Below, one piece after another: positions 1 to 8,286 of a stretch of DNA of 21,906 nt; position 1 is the first letter of the stretch, and each line of letters begins with the position of its first letter. The stretch is from JBEKYD01 sp049511335 (lineage in GTDB: Bacteria > Acidobacteriota > Terriglobia > Bryobacterales > Bryobacteraceae): NCBI GenBank assembly GCA_049511335.1, contig JBEKYD010000111.1, positions 1 to 21,906 on the forward strand, in the 5' to 3' direction. Under the pieces are notes generated by a model. It searched no databases. It was given only the letters and a program-made list of their open reading frames with translations, and was not told where the DNA came from. A program made the position numbers and the translations under genes.

Positions 1-532
1 TGTGTGGTTTCTGAGCCGGTTCGCAAAAGCCGGTCTCGGCATTGTACCCTTCGGGAGAACCCATTTCCATCGCAGTCCTTATACATTCAAACAGACGATC
101 GTTTTTCGTCGTCTGTCGAGCGTTGCGGCCCGGCGAGAGCCTGACAGACCACAAAGATCGATGGTCTGTCCCACATTCCGGGGGCTCATCCCGACACTGT
201 GTCGCGCTGCGAACAAAAAGAGGCGGAAACGCACAAAACCAAGGTCCGAGCCGACTACCGTAATGTGGCTTAATCTACAGATATGACTGGCTTTATCGAT
301 GCCGCCATAACTCGTACCCGATGCCGCGGAGCGGCCCGTCTTTGTTCAGGATGAGAGTCGAGGGGGTTGCCACGTGGCGGCGGACGGCGGCAGGCCGGAC
401 TCCACTATAAAATGCACAAAACGCACAAAGAATCGCGTTCCAACGGGGCGAGGCCAAATAGGTCCTAACCAACAGAAACGCCTAGGTTTACCGATGCCGA
501 AATTTTGTTTTTTCGCTCGCCTTGCCAACCGG
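1..532. other. Non-coding region with hairpins
   Basis: No convincing gene. Short open frames here have low-complexity, Arg-rich translations that match nothing I recognise. Two perfect-arm hairpins stand out: ACAGACGA/TCGTCTGT (91-98 with 109-116, T5 loop) and GACAGACCA/TGGTCTGTC (143-151 with 162-170, 10-nt loop). Both carry a CAGAC/GTCTG core. A perfect palindrome GCCACGTGGC lies at 369-378, and short GCACAAA direct repeats recur near 232 and 415-425. Neither hairpin is followed by a T tract on either strand, so I do not call them intrinsic terminators. The upstream gene lies outside the window. Confidence 0.5.
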
Positions 533-3301
533 TTATCTGGTTTTGCCGCTAACCGGCTTGCCGTCTTCGAGAACCACTTCCGGCTGCCGCCCGGCGCCGT
601 TGAGCGCCTCGACGGTGTGCAGCGGGTCATTGCCGGCGTAGACGAGAACCATGTGCGTGGCGTCGAACGGGTTTTTCGCGGCCAGCACCAGGGAGTTCCG
701 CTCGGAAGCGTAGGTCTGGTTGTCGATTTTGAACATTGCCCCGCTATAATCGAGCGCGATCTTGCCGGACAAGGCGGCCAACGCGGAGTTGGTTTCGGGG
801 CGCCCGACGAAGATCGCGTCGTGGCTTCGCAGCGTTTCCTCGGAGACTTCGAAGTCCTTATAGATGGGCACTTCCATCTGCTGGCCGTCGCGATAGCCGT
901 TGCGGAGCCGTTCCGCGGCATAGCGGTTGACGCCGGCTTCGGCCGCTGTGCCATAAACAATGACCGCGGAAGCCAGGCGCGCCCCGATGTCGCCGGGCAG
1001 GTAGGCCGGGCCGTCGGCGGGTTCGGTGAATTCGAAAGTAGCGCCGGCTTTGGCGAGGAACGATTGCGCCGTAATCGTGGTCGTGGTGTTGGCCGTGAAG
1101 TAGTCCGACATCACCTTGAGAAACGCGTCGTCGCCCATTTCTTGGCGGAGCGAATCGAGGAACAGGACACCCTTGGTTTGTTCCAGGTGGAAGCGGTTGG
1201 AAGCGTTATCGGGAGAGAGCTTCAGGCGCCGGTAAACGATTCGCTCCCGATCGAGCGCCTCGTCGAGATCGCCGGATTTGAGCAGGCGGTAATAGGCGGC
1301 CGAGCCGGCGACGAACCAGGTATCGGCGTCGGATGCGGGAAGGACCCAACCATTCCACAGGCGGTCGGTGTACGACGGGTGGGCCGGCTTATCGCCGCGT
1401 TGCCGGGCTGCAGCCGGTTTGGAGGAAAGCCGCGCCGTTTCGTTCTCCTGGACGGCGCTGCGCAGGCTCTCGGATGGCTCGCCGCTGAACAGATAATAGC
1501 CTCCCGGAAACAGGCCGTGATCCGGGCCCGCGTTCCGGCCGTGGCTTCCCCCGGCGGTCCAGACGCTCTGATTGGGCCTGCCGAACGCCGCCCACACCAT
1601 GAAGTGGTTGGCCATGTCCGCCGTGACCACCTTGGCGTCCATTGTGCCCGTACTCACCAGCGGCGCGCCACGATAGGCGAGGAAGCCGAACTGCTCATCG
1701 ATTTGGCCGCGGTACTTGCGATAGAGATCCTGCCAAGCGAGGTCGCGGATGGCGGGCACGTAGGGCACGTACTCGGGCGCGGAATGCGGATCGGGCCGAT
1801 ACTCCAGCTTGACTTCCAGGTCCTTGGCGTTGTTGTCGCCCCAATAGAAACCCGGCGTATCGCCGAACCATTCGTTTTTCGAGCTGCGCCACAGCTTGAC
1901 GTGGTTGGTACCAAGTTCGTACATCGCGATCTCGTTGTTCTTGGCGTCGCCGATCAGCCATTCGTTGGTGTAAAGGCCGTTGTTGCGGGCGCCGAGCTGA
2001 TGGACCACTTCGTCGATGTTGCCGCCGTACTGAATGGCCATGCGCGCGCGGAAGGCTACGGGCGTGCCTTGGACGTTGAATGGAGTTTGGCGGATGGTGG
2101 TTTCGGTGAGCACGACGCCGGCATCGTTCTGATACCAGTCGGTGCCGCTTTCGATGCCGCCCGGGTAGCTCTGGATCAACATGCGATGGCCGTGTTCCGG
2201 CCGGATGTCGAGCATTACGTTGGTCTGCTCCGCCAGCGTGAGCGGCCACCAGGTGACGTGGCCGATGACCATTTTGCCGTCGCGAGTGGCGGGGCCGGTA
2301 GCCGCAAAAGCGCTGCAATGGTCGGTAACGGAATCGCGCTTCGCCTGGCCGGCATAGGAGGGCAGGTCGAAATGCATACCTTCGAGGCCGGTGGGTGTCA
2401 TGGACATAGCGGAACTTAGCTCGCCAAGTTCGACGGTAGTATTGGCGAGCACGAGATCCACCAAGTCGAGCTTGCGGCCGAGCCAATTTGCGCCCGCGGC
2501 ATTGGCGCCGTCGGCGATGCCTCGCATCTCTTCCAGAATTTCGCGGTCGAAGCCGCGCAGGAAAAGCGCGTCGGCGGTGGTCCGGAGCTGGTCCCAGGTC
2601 TCGGAGTCGGCCTTGCCGGCCAGCTCGAACGCGCACCGTTCCAGGTATTCGGGAATCTCGCGCGCCATCAGGTAGCCGTGCTGATAGCCGCGATCGTAAG
2701 GTTTGCCTTCGATGTGGAGGTAGATCCAGCCGGCGGCGGGATAGCGGTACGCCGGGCCGAAAGTTTGGACGGCTTCGCGCGCCGGCCACGCGTCGGCGGA
2801 CGAAACCTCGTCCAGGCTGACTCCGGCGAACCATGCCTTGCCGTGGAAGGAGCCTCCATCGGCCACCGCCAGCACGATCTCATCGCGCGCGCGGCTGGCC
2901 ACGAAACGAAGCGCCAAGCGGGTCCACTGCCGGGTGCCCGCCACCGAGGCCGAGTGCACATCGAAGGGCATGGAAGCCATGCTGAGGGCGGCGCCGACCG
3001 CAATGGGCGAGCGGTCCAAATCGCGAACGTCGAGGTTTTCGGTACGCACCCAACCGCTCACCTCGTAGCGCTTGCCGATGGTGAGCGAAAGGGGCGCCGA
3101 ACGCACATAGGCGTCCGAGGCACTGGCGGAAGGTTCGATGCGCAGAGACTTTCCGCGGTTGTACAGCACCGCCGCATCCGGCGCGGCCGAGCCGCGGACG
3201 ACGGTCCACCCGTTATTCGGCGCGTCGAACGAAGCCTGAAAAAGGGGAACCGCCGCATGAGCGGCGAACGTGGCGAGTAGAACCGAAGCGTAACGGAGCA
3301 T
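533..3301 (-). CDS. Secreted phospholipase B-like / C45-family Ntn hydrolase with extra C-terminal domains
   Basis: Reads as a 922-residue exported protein. The ATG at 3301 is chosen over an upstream in-frame start because AGGAGG sits six bases before it and it opens a signal peptide (MLRYASVLLATFAAHA). Residues about 20-170 look like a carbohydrate-binding-type beta-sandwich. Residues about 190-600 resemble phospholipase B-like/C45 N-terminal-nucleophile amidohydrolases: GYQHGYLMA, then DHCSAFAATG with Cys329 as likely nucleophile freed by self-cleavage, SYPGGIESGTDW, NNGLYTNEW and GFYWGDNN. Around residue 710 a KGVLFLDSLRQEMGDDAF stretch resembles the end of M1 aminopeptidases. A further domain (about 780-905) is unassigned. 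Family knowledge suggests hydrolysis of an amide or ester bond; the substrate cannot be read from sequence. The next gene ends 77 bp upstream, same strand. Confidence 0.8.
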   Translation of the reverse strand: MLRYASVLLATFAAHAAVPLFQASFDAPNNGWTVVRGSAAPDAAVLYNRGKSLRIEPSASASDAYVRSAPLSLTIGKRYEVSGWVRTENLDVRDLDRSPIAVGAALSMASMPFDVHSASVAGTRQWTRLALRFVASRARDEIVLAVADGGSFHGKAWFAGVSLDEVSSADAWPAREAVQTFGPAYRYPAAGWIYLHIEGKPYDRGYQHGYLMAREIPEYLERCAFELAGKADSETWDQLRTTADALFLRGFDREILEEMRGIADGANAAGANWLGRKLDLVDLVLANTTVELGELSSAMSMTPTGLEGMHFDLPSYAGQAKRDSVTDHCSAFAATGPATRDGKMVIGHVTWWPLTLAEQTNVMLDIRPEHGHRMLIQSYPGGIESGTDWYQNDAGVVLTETTIRQTPFNVQGTPVAFRARMAIQYGGNIDEVVHQLGARNNGLYTNEWLIGDAKNNEIAMYELGTNHVKLWRSSKNEWFGDTPGFYWGDNNAKDLEVKLEYRPDPHSAPEYVPYVPAIRDLAWQDLYRKYRGQIDEQFGFLAYRGAPLVSTGTMDAKVVTADMANHFMVWAAFGRPNQSVWTAGGSHGRNAGPDHGLFPGGYYLFSGEPSESLRSAVQENETARLSSKPAAARQRGDKPAHPSYTDRLWNGWVLPASDADTWFVAGSAAYYRLLKSGDLDEALDRERIVYRRLKLSPDNASNRFHLEQTKGVLFLDSLRQEMGDDAFLKVMSDYFTANTTTTITAQSFLAKAGATFEFTEPADGPAYLPGDIGARLASAVIVYGTAAEAGVNRYAAERLRNGYRDGQQMEVPIYKDFEVSEETLRSHDAIFVGRPETNSALAALSGKIALDYSGAMFKIDNQTYASERNSLVLAAKNPFDATHMVLVYAGNDPLHTVEALNGAGRQPEVVLEDGKPVSGKTR

Positions 3302-3357
3302 GGAACCCTCCTGTGGATACAGGATACTGCATGGGAGGGACGAGCGTGCGGCGCCGG

Positions 3358-3378
3358 CTGATAACTGATAACTGATAG
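3358..3378. repeat. Three tandem 7-bp units
   Basis: CTGATAA, CTGATAA and CTGATAG follow one another immediately after the stop of the 3379-4119 gene and before the next minus-strand gene. The array places stop codons in more than one frame on the plus strand. Such short arrays can grow by polymerase slippage; no function is implied. Confidence 0.8.
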
Positions 3379-4119
3379 CTACCGCCCTACCGACAAACGA
3401 TCCGCAAGCACCGGCGGCAATCCCGCTTCCATGATCCTTCGCTGCGCTCCCTCGATGTCGTATTCGGTCCGCAGGTAAGTCAGCAGTTTGCCGGTGGAAT
3501 CGTAGATCGCGTAGGCCGCGCGGGGGTCGCCGTCCCGCGGCTGGCCTACCGAGCCGGGATTGATCAAGTACGCGCATTCGGAATCGAGCTCCACCGGCGC
3601 GGCGCTTTGGGAAGCGATGAAGCTGGGAATGGTCTCCACCCGCGCCCGGTTCCAGACGAATCCACCCTGTAGGTGAGTGTGGCCGAAAAATGCCAGGCGG
3701 CGTTCCAGATAGGCAAAAGCCTCGCCGGCTTCGGATGCGGCCACCAGGTACTCGTCTTCATCGAGCGGCGAGCCGTGCACGATCTCAAAATCCTCGATGA
3801 TGGCGGGCCCGCGGGGCAGGGCAGCGAGGAAGGCGGCGTTTTCGGGCGTCAAAGCGTCGCGGGTCCATTCGGCGGCGGCGCGGGCCACGGGGTTGAACCA
3901 CTCCAGATCTTCGGCATCGAGCGAGATCTTGTCGTGGTTGCCGCGCACGGTGTGGGCGCAGTGGCCGCGAACCCAGTCCGTCACCGGGTTGGGGTCGGCG
4001 CCATAGCCCACCAGGTCGCCGCAGCAGAGGGCTTGGTCCCACCGGCCTTCGGCGTGGTTGAGAACGGCCTGGAGCGCTTGCCAATTGGAATGGATGTCGC
4101 TGACGATGAGATAGCGCAC
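3379..4119 (-). CDS. Metallophosphoesterase (YfcE/MJ0936-like)
   Basis: A 246-residue cytoplasmic calcineurin-like phosphoesterase with no signal peptide or membrane segment. The binuclear metal site is complete in appearance: D8-x-H10 in SDIHSN, GDLVGYG (D35), GNHD (N61-H62), then HGSP and GHTH. Family members hydrolyse phosphodiesters or phosphomonoesters of nucleotides; the natural substrate is unknown. The frame opens with GTG at 4119, directly before the conserved RYLIVSDIH strand, so little room exists for another start. The Shine-Dalgarno is weak. The upstream membrane phosphoesterase ends 13 bp away on the same strand, suggesting co-transcription. Confidence 0.88.
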   Translation of the reverse strand: MRYLIVSDIHSNWQALQAVLNHAEGRWDQALCCGDLVGYGADPNPVTDWVRGHCAHTVRGNHDKISLDAEDLEWFNPVARAAAEWTRDALTPENAAFLAALPRGPAIIEDFEIVHGSPLDEDEYLVAASEAGEAFAYLERRLAFFGHTHLQGGFVWNRARVETIPSFIASQSAAPVELDSECAYLINPGSVGQPRDGDPRAAYAIYDSTGKLLTYLRTEYDIEGAQRRIMEAGLPPVLADRLSVGR

Positions 4120-4132
4120 GTGGCTTGGGCGG

Positions 4133-5299
4133 TTAAGCCTTTCTCAAGCGTAGCAGGGAGATCTCGGGAGGTGCGCCGATGCGTGCCGGAACTCCGATGG
4201 TTCCGATGCCGCGGGTCACGTACTCGGCGGTGCGGCCAACGCGATACAAGCCGTAAACATACGGCGTGAAAAAGTGAGCGGGGCTGAACGATCGGTCCAG
4301 GATTTCCACCGTCACCTGGCCGCCGTGAGTGTGGCCGGAGAGCACGAAGTCCCAGCCTTGGCGCGCCGCCACCGGCAGCACGTCCGGATTGTGGGAGAGC
4401 AATAGATTGCAAGTCCCCGGCTTGACCAGCGCACCGGCATTGCGCAGATAGAGGTTTTTTTGGCCCATGCGCTGATAGTCCACACCAGCCAGGTTGAGAG
4501 TCGACCCGCCGAAACGGAGCGGCCGGGCGCGGTCGCGCAAAAAGTCGATTCCCAGGCGCGCCGCTGCGCGGGTGGTGTAGTCCTCCACGCCGGCAAAACG
4601 CTCGTGGTTGCCCAGGCAGCCGAAAATGCCGGCATCGGCTCTCAGACGCTTCAACTGGCGCAGGCAGGCATCGAGAGGATCGCCGTTGGCCGAAATCAAA
4701 TCGCCGGTAACCACAGCAAGCTGCGGCTTCAACTCGTTCGACTGGCCAATCACCCGCGCCAGTTCGTCTTCGCGCAGAAAAATGCTCAGGTGAATGTCGC
4801 TCAACTGCAGAACTCGCAGGCCGTCCAGATCGGCGGGCAAGTCCGCCAGCGGAACATCCACTTCGCGTACCCGAAAATCGGACCGCTCCACAAAAGTGCC
4901 GTAGCCCATTACCGCCAACGGAGCGGCCATGAGAGCGTTGCCGGTGGTTTGGATCAGCCGCCGCCGGCCCGGATCGGCCGGAGCGTTCCACGTCCGTCCG
5001 ATTCCACGCGAGATCTCATAGACTGCCAGCGCGCCGGTAGCGACGATGAGATAACCCATCGCAAGGGCGCCGGCGAGCGTCGCATGGGGACCGCTTACTC
5101 TTAGAACGGTAGCCGCGTAAGGCCAGGCGAGAGCGTAACCCACAGCGACAGCCACGGTGAAGACGCCGACCGTCCACCGCGCAGCCGCCAGCGCCAAGCC
5201 CTGCCAGCGGCGTCCGGCAGCCGCCACCAGCATGCGGCCAATTCGCCATTGAACGAAAGTGAAAACTACGATAGCCAGGTGATCGAAAGTGAGATGCAC
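4133..5299 (-). CDS. Membrane-anchored metallophosphoesterase (YkuE/LpxG-like)
   Basis: A 388-residue protein with three to four hydrophobic segments in the first 135 residues (about 8-18, 44-66, 76-94, 121-135), followed by a calcineurin-like phosphoesterase domain. Metal-site motifs are LSDIH (D168, H170), VTGD (D200), GNHE (N231, H232), LLLSHNPD and SGHTHGGQ. The domain organisation resembles YkuE and the LpxG/LpxH-type UDP-2,3-diacylglucosamine hydrolases, so a role in lipid or envelope metabolism is possible but not shown. GTG at 5299 is taken as the start; an internal ATG at residue 23 would remove the first hydrophobic stretch. No strong ribosome binding site is visible. First gene of a probable minus-strand operon with the soluble phosphoesterase. 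Confidence 0.85.
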   Translation of the reverse strand: MHLTFDHLAIVVFTFVQWRIGRMLVAAAGRRWQGLALAAARWTVGVFTVAVAVGYALAWPYAATVLRVSGPHATLAGALAMGYLIVATGALAVYEISRGIGRTWNAPADPGRRRLIQTTGNALMAAPLAVMGYGTFVERSDFRVREVDVPLADLPADLDGLRVLQLSDIHLSIFLREDELARVIGQSNELKPQLAVVTGDLISANGDPLDACLRQLKRLRADAGIFGCLGNHERFAGVEDYTTRAAARLGIDFLRDRARPLRFGGSTLNLAGVDYQRMGQKNLYLRNAGALVKPGTCNLLLSHNPDVLPVAARQGWDFVLSGHTHGGQVTVEILDRSFSPAHFFTPYVYGLYRVGRTAEYVTRGIGTIGVPARIGAPPEISLLRLRKA

Positions 5300-5530
5300 G
5301 GGCAGTATTCCGAAAGTCCGTAGTCCTATTGTAATAGAATCCGACCGCCCGATTCAGAAAGGCCCGGTACCGACAGTACCGAAGCGCTCTTGAGGTCGCC
5401 CTGGTGGCCTCTCCCACTGGCTTCCCCAAACCCGTTGGCACAATGCGATACGATGCAATGAACCGCGGTTGTATCCAACCGCCGCCGCCGGTCTTTTTTT
5501 CGCGCGGCCCAGGAGGGAAATTTCTTCATC

Positions 5531-7405
5531 ATGAAAACCAAAGCGACCGCCACCCTCGAAGTAGCCGGCGCCGGCGCAAGCGAGACGCTGGGGCGGAACG
5601 CGGCGCTGCCGCTCAGCGCCAATACCCATTTACTGAATTGGGTCGAGAAGATGGCTCGACTTACCAAGCCGGCGGCGATTCACTGGGTGGACGGGTCGGA
5701 CGAAGAATATCGGATGCTATGCGGCCAGTTGGTCGCCACCGGCACCTTCATCCGCCTCAACCAGGATCTTTGGCCCGGCTGCTATTACGCCCGCTCCGAC
5801 GTGAGCGACGTGGCGCGGGTGGAGGACCGCACCTTCGTCTGCTCGCTTTCGAAAGACAACTCCGGGCCGACCAACAACTGGGAAGATCCGTTCCGCATGC
5901 GGCGGCGGCTGAAGGAGCTGTTCAATGGCTCGATGCAGGGGCGGACCATGTACGTGCTGGCTTTCAGCATGGGCCCGGTGGAATCGCCGTTTTCGCGGAT
6001 CGGGGTGCAGTTGACCGATTCGCCTTACGTGGTGGTCAACATGCGCATCATGGCGCGCATCGGGAAAAAGGTGTTCGAAGAGATCGACCGCGACCGCAAA
6101 CGCGTGGTGCCCTGCATCCATTCGGTGGGCATGCCCTTGGCGCACGGCCAAAAGGACGTTCCGTGGCCCTGCAACCCGGAAAAGTACATCGTGCACTTCC
6201 CGGAGACACGCGAGATCTGGTCGTACGGATCGGGCTACGGCGGCAATGCGCTGCTGGGCAAGAAGTGCTTCGCGCTGCGGATCGCCTCCAACATCGCCCG
6301 CGACGAGGGGTGGATGGCCGAGCACATGCTGATTCTCGGCGTCGAAGATCCGCGCGGGCAAAAGACTTACATCGCCGCGGCCTTCCCCAGCGCTTGTGGC
6401 AAAACCAACCTGGCCATGCTGATTCCGCCGAAGGGGTTCGAAGGCTGGAAGGTCTGGACAGTGGGTGACGACATCGCCTGGATCCGTCCCGACGAAAACG
6501 GCGTGCTGCGCGCCATCAATCCGGAGACCGGTTTCTTCGGCGTGGTGCCGGGCACTTCGATGCGCACCAATCCCAACGCCATGGCCACCATCTCCCGCAA
6601 CACCATCTTCACCAACACGGCCCTGACGCTCGATGGCGGCGTGTGGTGGGAAGGCATGACGGAAACGCCGCCGGCCGAGTGCCTGGATTGGCAGGGAAAC
6701 GTGTGGACGCCGGAGATCGCTCGCCGAACGGGCGCCAAAGCGGCCCATCCCAATGCCCGCTTTACCGCGCCGGCGCGCCAGTGTCCCACCATCGACCCCG
6801 ACTGGGAAGACCCGCGCGGGTTCCCCATCGGCGCCATCGTTTTCGGAGGCCGCAGGGCTGACACGATGCCGTTGGTTTTCCAGGCCTTCAACTGGAGTGC
6901 CGGAGTGTACATAGGCGCGACCATGGGCTCGGAAACCACCGCCGCCGCGGGCGGGGCGGTGGGCAGGGTGCGCCGCGATCCGATGGCCATGCTGCCCTTC
7001 TGCGGCTACCACATGGGCGACTATTTCCGTCACTGGATCAAGATGCAGCGCTGCCTCTCCGCCACTCCCCGCATCTTTCACGTGAATTGGTTCCGGCGAG
7101 GGGCGGACGGCCAGTTCCTCTGGCCGGGCTTCGCCGAGAACATGCGCGTGCTGAAATGGATTGTGGACCGCGCCCACGGCGGCGCGGTCGGCCGCGAAAC
7201 TCCGATCGGCTGGATGCCACACTACGAGGATCTGGAGTGGAGCGGCTTCGACTTCGGCAAAGAAGCCTTCGATGCCCTACAAGCAGTGAACCGCGCCGAG
7301 TGGCGCCAGGAAGTGCTAGGCCACGCGGAGTTGTTCATGGACCTGCACGACCATCTGCCGCCGGATATGATCTACGAGCGCGAGCTGCTGATCTGCCGGC
7401 TGTAG
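5531..7405 (+). CDS. pckG: Phosphoenolpyruvate carboxykinase (GTP)
   Basis: Converts oxaloacetate and GTP to phosphoenolpyruvate, GDP and CO2, the entry step of gluconeogenesis in the cytoplasm. The 624-residue length is right for the GTP class. Visible motifs are HWVDGSDEE near residue 51, CSLSKDNSGPTNNWEDP (104-120), SYGSGYGGNALLGKKCFALR (231-250), the P-loop with reactive cysteine FPSACGKTN (285-293, Cys289), VGDDIAWI (311-318) and the lysine-region GRRADTMPLV. The class-specific cysteine within the P-loop separates it from the ATP enzyme. AGGAGG lies about 14 bases before the ATG. It stands alone: the gene upstream is divergent, and the toxin-antitoxin pair downstream is convergent, 26 bp away. 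Confidence 0.97.
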   Translation: MKTKATATLEVAGAGASETLGRNAALPLSANTHLLNWVEKMARLTKPAAIHWVDGSDEEYRMLCGQLVATGTFIRLNQDLWPGCYYARSDVSDVARVEDRTFVCSLSKDNSGPTNNWEDPFRMRRRLKELFNGSMQGRTMYVLAFSMGPVESPFSRIGVQLTDSPYVVVNMRIMARIGKKVFEEIDRDRKRVVPCIHSVGMPLAHGQKDVPWPCNPEKYIVHFPETREIWSYGSGYGGNALLGKKCFALRIASNIARDEGWMAEHMLILGVEDPRGQKTYIAAAFPSACGKTNLAMLIPPKGFEGWKVWTVGDDIAWIRPDENGVLRAINPETGFFGVVPGTSMRTNPNAMATISRNTIFTNTALTLDGGVWWEGMTETPPAECLDWQGNVWTPEIARRTGAKAAHPNARFTAPARQCPTIDPDWEDPRGFPIGAIVFGGRRADTMPLVFQAFNWSAGVYIGATMGSETTAAAGGAVGRVRRDPMAMLPFCGYHMGDYFRHWIKMQRCLSATPRIFHVNWFRRGADGQFLWPGFAENMRVLKWIVDRAHGGAVGRETPIGWMPHYEDLEWSGFDFGKEAFDALQAVNRAEWRQEVLGHAELFMDLHDHLPPDMIYERELLICRL

Positions 7406-7431
7406 AGGGGACCAAGGGGCGCCGCAGCCGG

Positions 7432-7788
7432 CTAACGCGCGGCCTCCTCCCCTCGCGCAAACATTTCCACCAAAACCGAGGAGATCGTCTGCGCAGTCTT
7501 GGCGGAGACGACGCCCAGCTTGCGAACCAGGCGCTCCCGGTCGACAGCGCGCAATTGGTCCAGGGCCGCCTGGCCGCTCTTCCCCTGAAACCGGAGGGCC
7601 ACCCGCGAGGGATAAGCCCGTTCGGCGGTCGTCATGGGCGCCACGATCACGGTTCGCAAATACCGGTTCATCTCGTCGGGCGACACGACCACACAGGGGC
7701 GGGTCTTGCGGACCTCCGACCCCTCAGTCGGGTCAAGAGCGACCAGCCACACATCGTCGAGCCGCGGCTCGGCACTCACCACCGCCAT
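7432..7788 (-). CDS. mazF: MazF/PemK-family endoribonuclease toxin
   Basis: A 118-residue MazF-type toxin, predicted to cleave single-stranded mRNA at short specific sequences when freed from its antitoxin. The family pattern is clear: RLDDVWLVALDPTEGSEVRKTRPCVVVSPDEMN (residues 9-41) forms the opening strands, followed by VIVAPMTT (48-55) and ALDQLRAVDRERL near 75-87. Residue identities at the catalytic Arg and Thr positions look conserved, but I assign them by pattern only. The ATG lies inside the end of mazE (13-nt overlap), the usual tight coupling of antitoxin-first modules. It converges on pckG. Confidence 0.93.
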   Translation of the reverse strand: MAVVSAEPRLDDVWLVALDPTEGSEVRKTRPCVVVSPDEMNRYLRTVIVAPMTTAERAYPSRVALRFQGKSGQAALDQLRAVDRERLVRKLGVVSAKTAQTISSVLVEMFARGEEAAR

Positions 7789-8027
7789 TCCTCGCGGTCG
7801 AACTCATTCGGGGGGAAACCGGCCAGCAGTAACTCATCCGCCGCGGCCTCACCGGCGTCGCGAAACGCCTGATCCCAGCCTTGCCGCACCCGCGCGTGCG
7901 GGGCGAGCACGACGCGTTTGTTCTCGACCAGCAGCTCCACGGTATCGGAGAAACCGCAGTGCGCGATGACAGGCTTCGGAATCCGTACTCCACGCGAATT
8001 GCCGATTCGCACCAGGGCAACTTTCAT
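7776..8027 (-). CDS. mazE: MazE/AbrB-fold antitoxin
   Basis: An 83-residue antitoxin. Residues 1-45 form a SpoVT/AbrB-type swapped-hairpin DNA-binding domain (VALVRIGNSRGVRIPKPVI, then ELLVENKRVVLAPH). The acidic, Trp-rich tail (QGWDQAF, FDREEWRW) is the type of disordered segment that wraps around MazF. GAGGTGAG lies just before the ATG, a good Shine-Dalgarno. Antitoxins of this class usually repress their own operon, and a small palindrome overlaps the candidate promoter 20 bp upstream. The first gene of a two-gene module. Confidence 0.92.
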   Translation of the reverse strand: MKVALVRIGNSRGVRIPKPVIAHCGFSDTVELLVENKRVVLAPHARVRQGWDQAFRDAGEAAADELLLAGFPPNEFDREEWRW

Positions 8028-8044
8028 TGGCTCACCTCAGTGAT

Positions 8045-8077
8045 TACATTGTATCCACTAAGGCTGGCTCCTGGCAA
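8045..8077 (-). promoter_or_regulatory. Candidate mazEF promoter with overlapping palindrome
   Basis: On the minus strand, TTGCCA (8072-8077) is followed after 18 bases by TACAAT (8048-8053), a good sigma-70-type match placed 20 bp before the mazE start codon. The perfect palindrome TACA-A-TGTA (8045-8053) includes the -10 hexamer, a location suited to autorepression by MazE or the MazEF complex. Inferred from sequence only. Confidence 0.5.
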
Positions 8078-8181
8078 GCTCCAGCGCCGCGCCGCGTCAA
8101 CCATGGCTTAAACTGAACGACCTGCTACGATCGATTCCCGCGCGAACGATCGCAAACAGCACCCCGACGTCCGAAAAATGG

Positions 8182-8187
8182 TAGAAT
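8182..8187 (+). promoter_or_regulatory. Candidate extended -10 promoter for the yacL-ispD-ispF operon
   Basis: TGG-TAGAAT fits an extended -10 (TGn-TAnAAT). No good -35 is seen at the expected distance, which is tolerated for this promoter type. It would give a leader of roughly 90 bases containing a small GGTTTG-ATC-CAAACC hairpin (8241-8255). Two ACGATCG heptamers (8127-8133, 8146-8152) lie about 30-55 bp upstream. Tentative. Confidence 0.35.
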
Positions 8188-8286
8188 CTTGGCGCGGCGT
8201 TTGCCGCAGCATTTTTCTCGGGACTCGTGTCCTGTTGGGCGGTTTGATCCAAACCCTGATCCATCCTGGAAGGGGGCATCGTTCTT

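Noticed and set aside
529..556. CCGGTTA/TAACCGG inverted repeat across the stop codon of the 533-3301 gene as terminator
   Set aside because: On the minus strand it is followed by an A-rich, not T-rich, tract, and it overlaps the coding end.
374..2419. 681-residue open frame on the plus strand opposite the phospholipase-B-like gene
   Set aside because: Lies antisense to a gene with clear motifs and signal peptide; its translation is a high-G+C shadow with no recognisable family.
5717..7222. 501-residue minus-strand frame opposite pckG
   Set aside because: Entirely antisense to pckG; His/Arg/Pro-rich translation typical of shadow frames in G+C-rich DNA.
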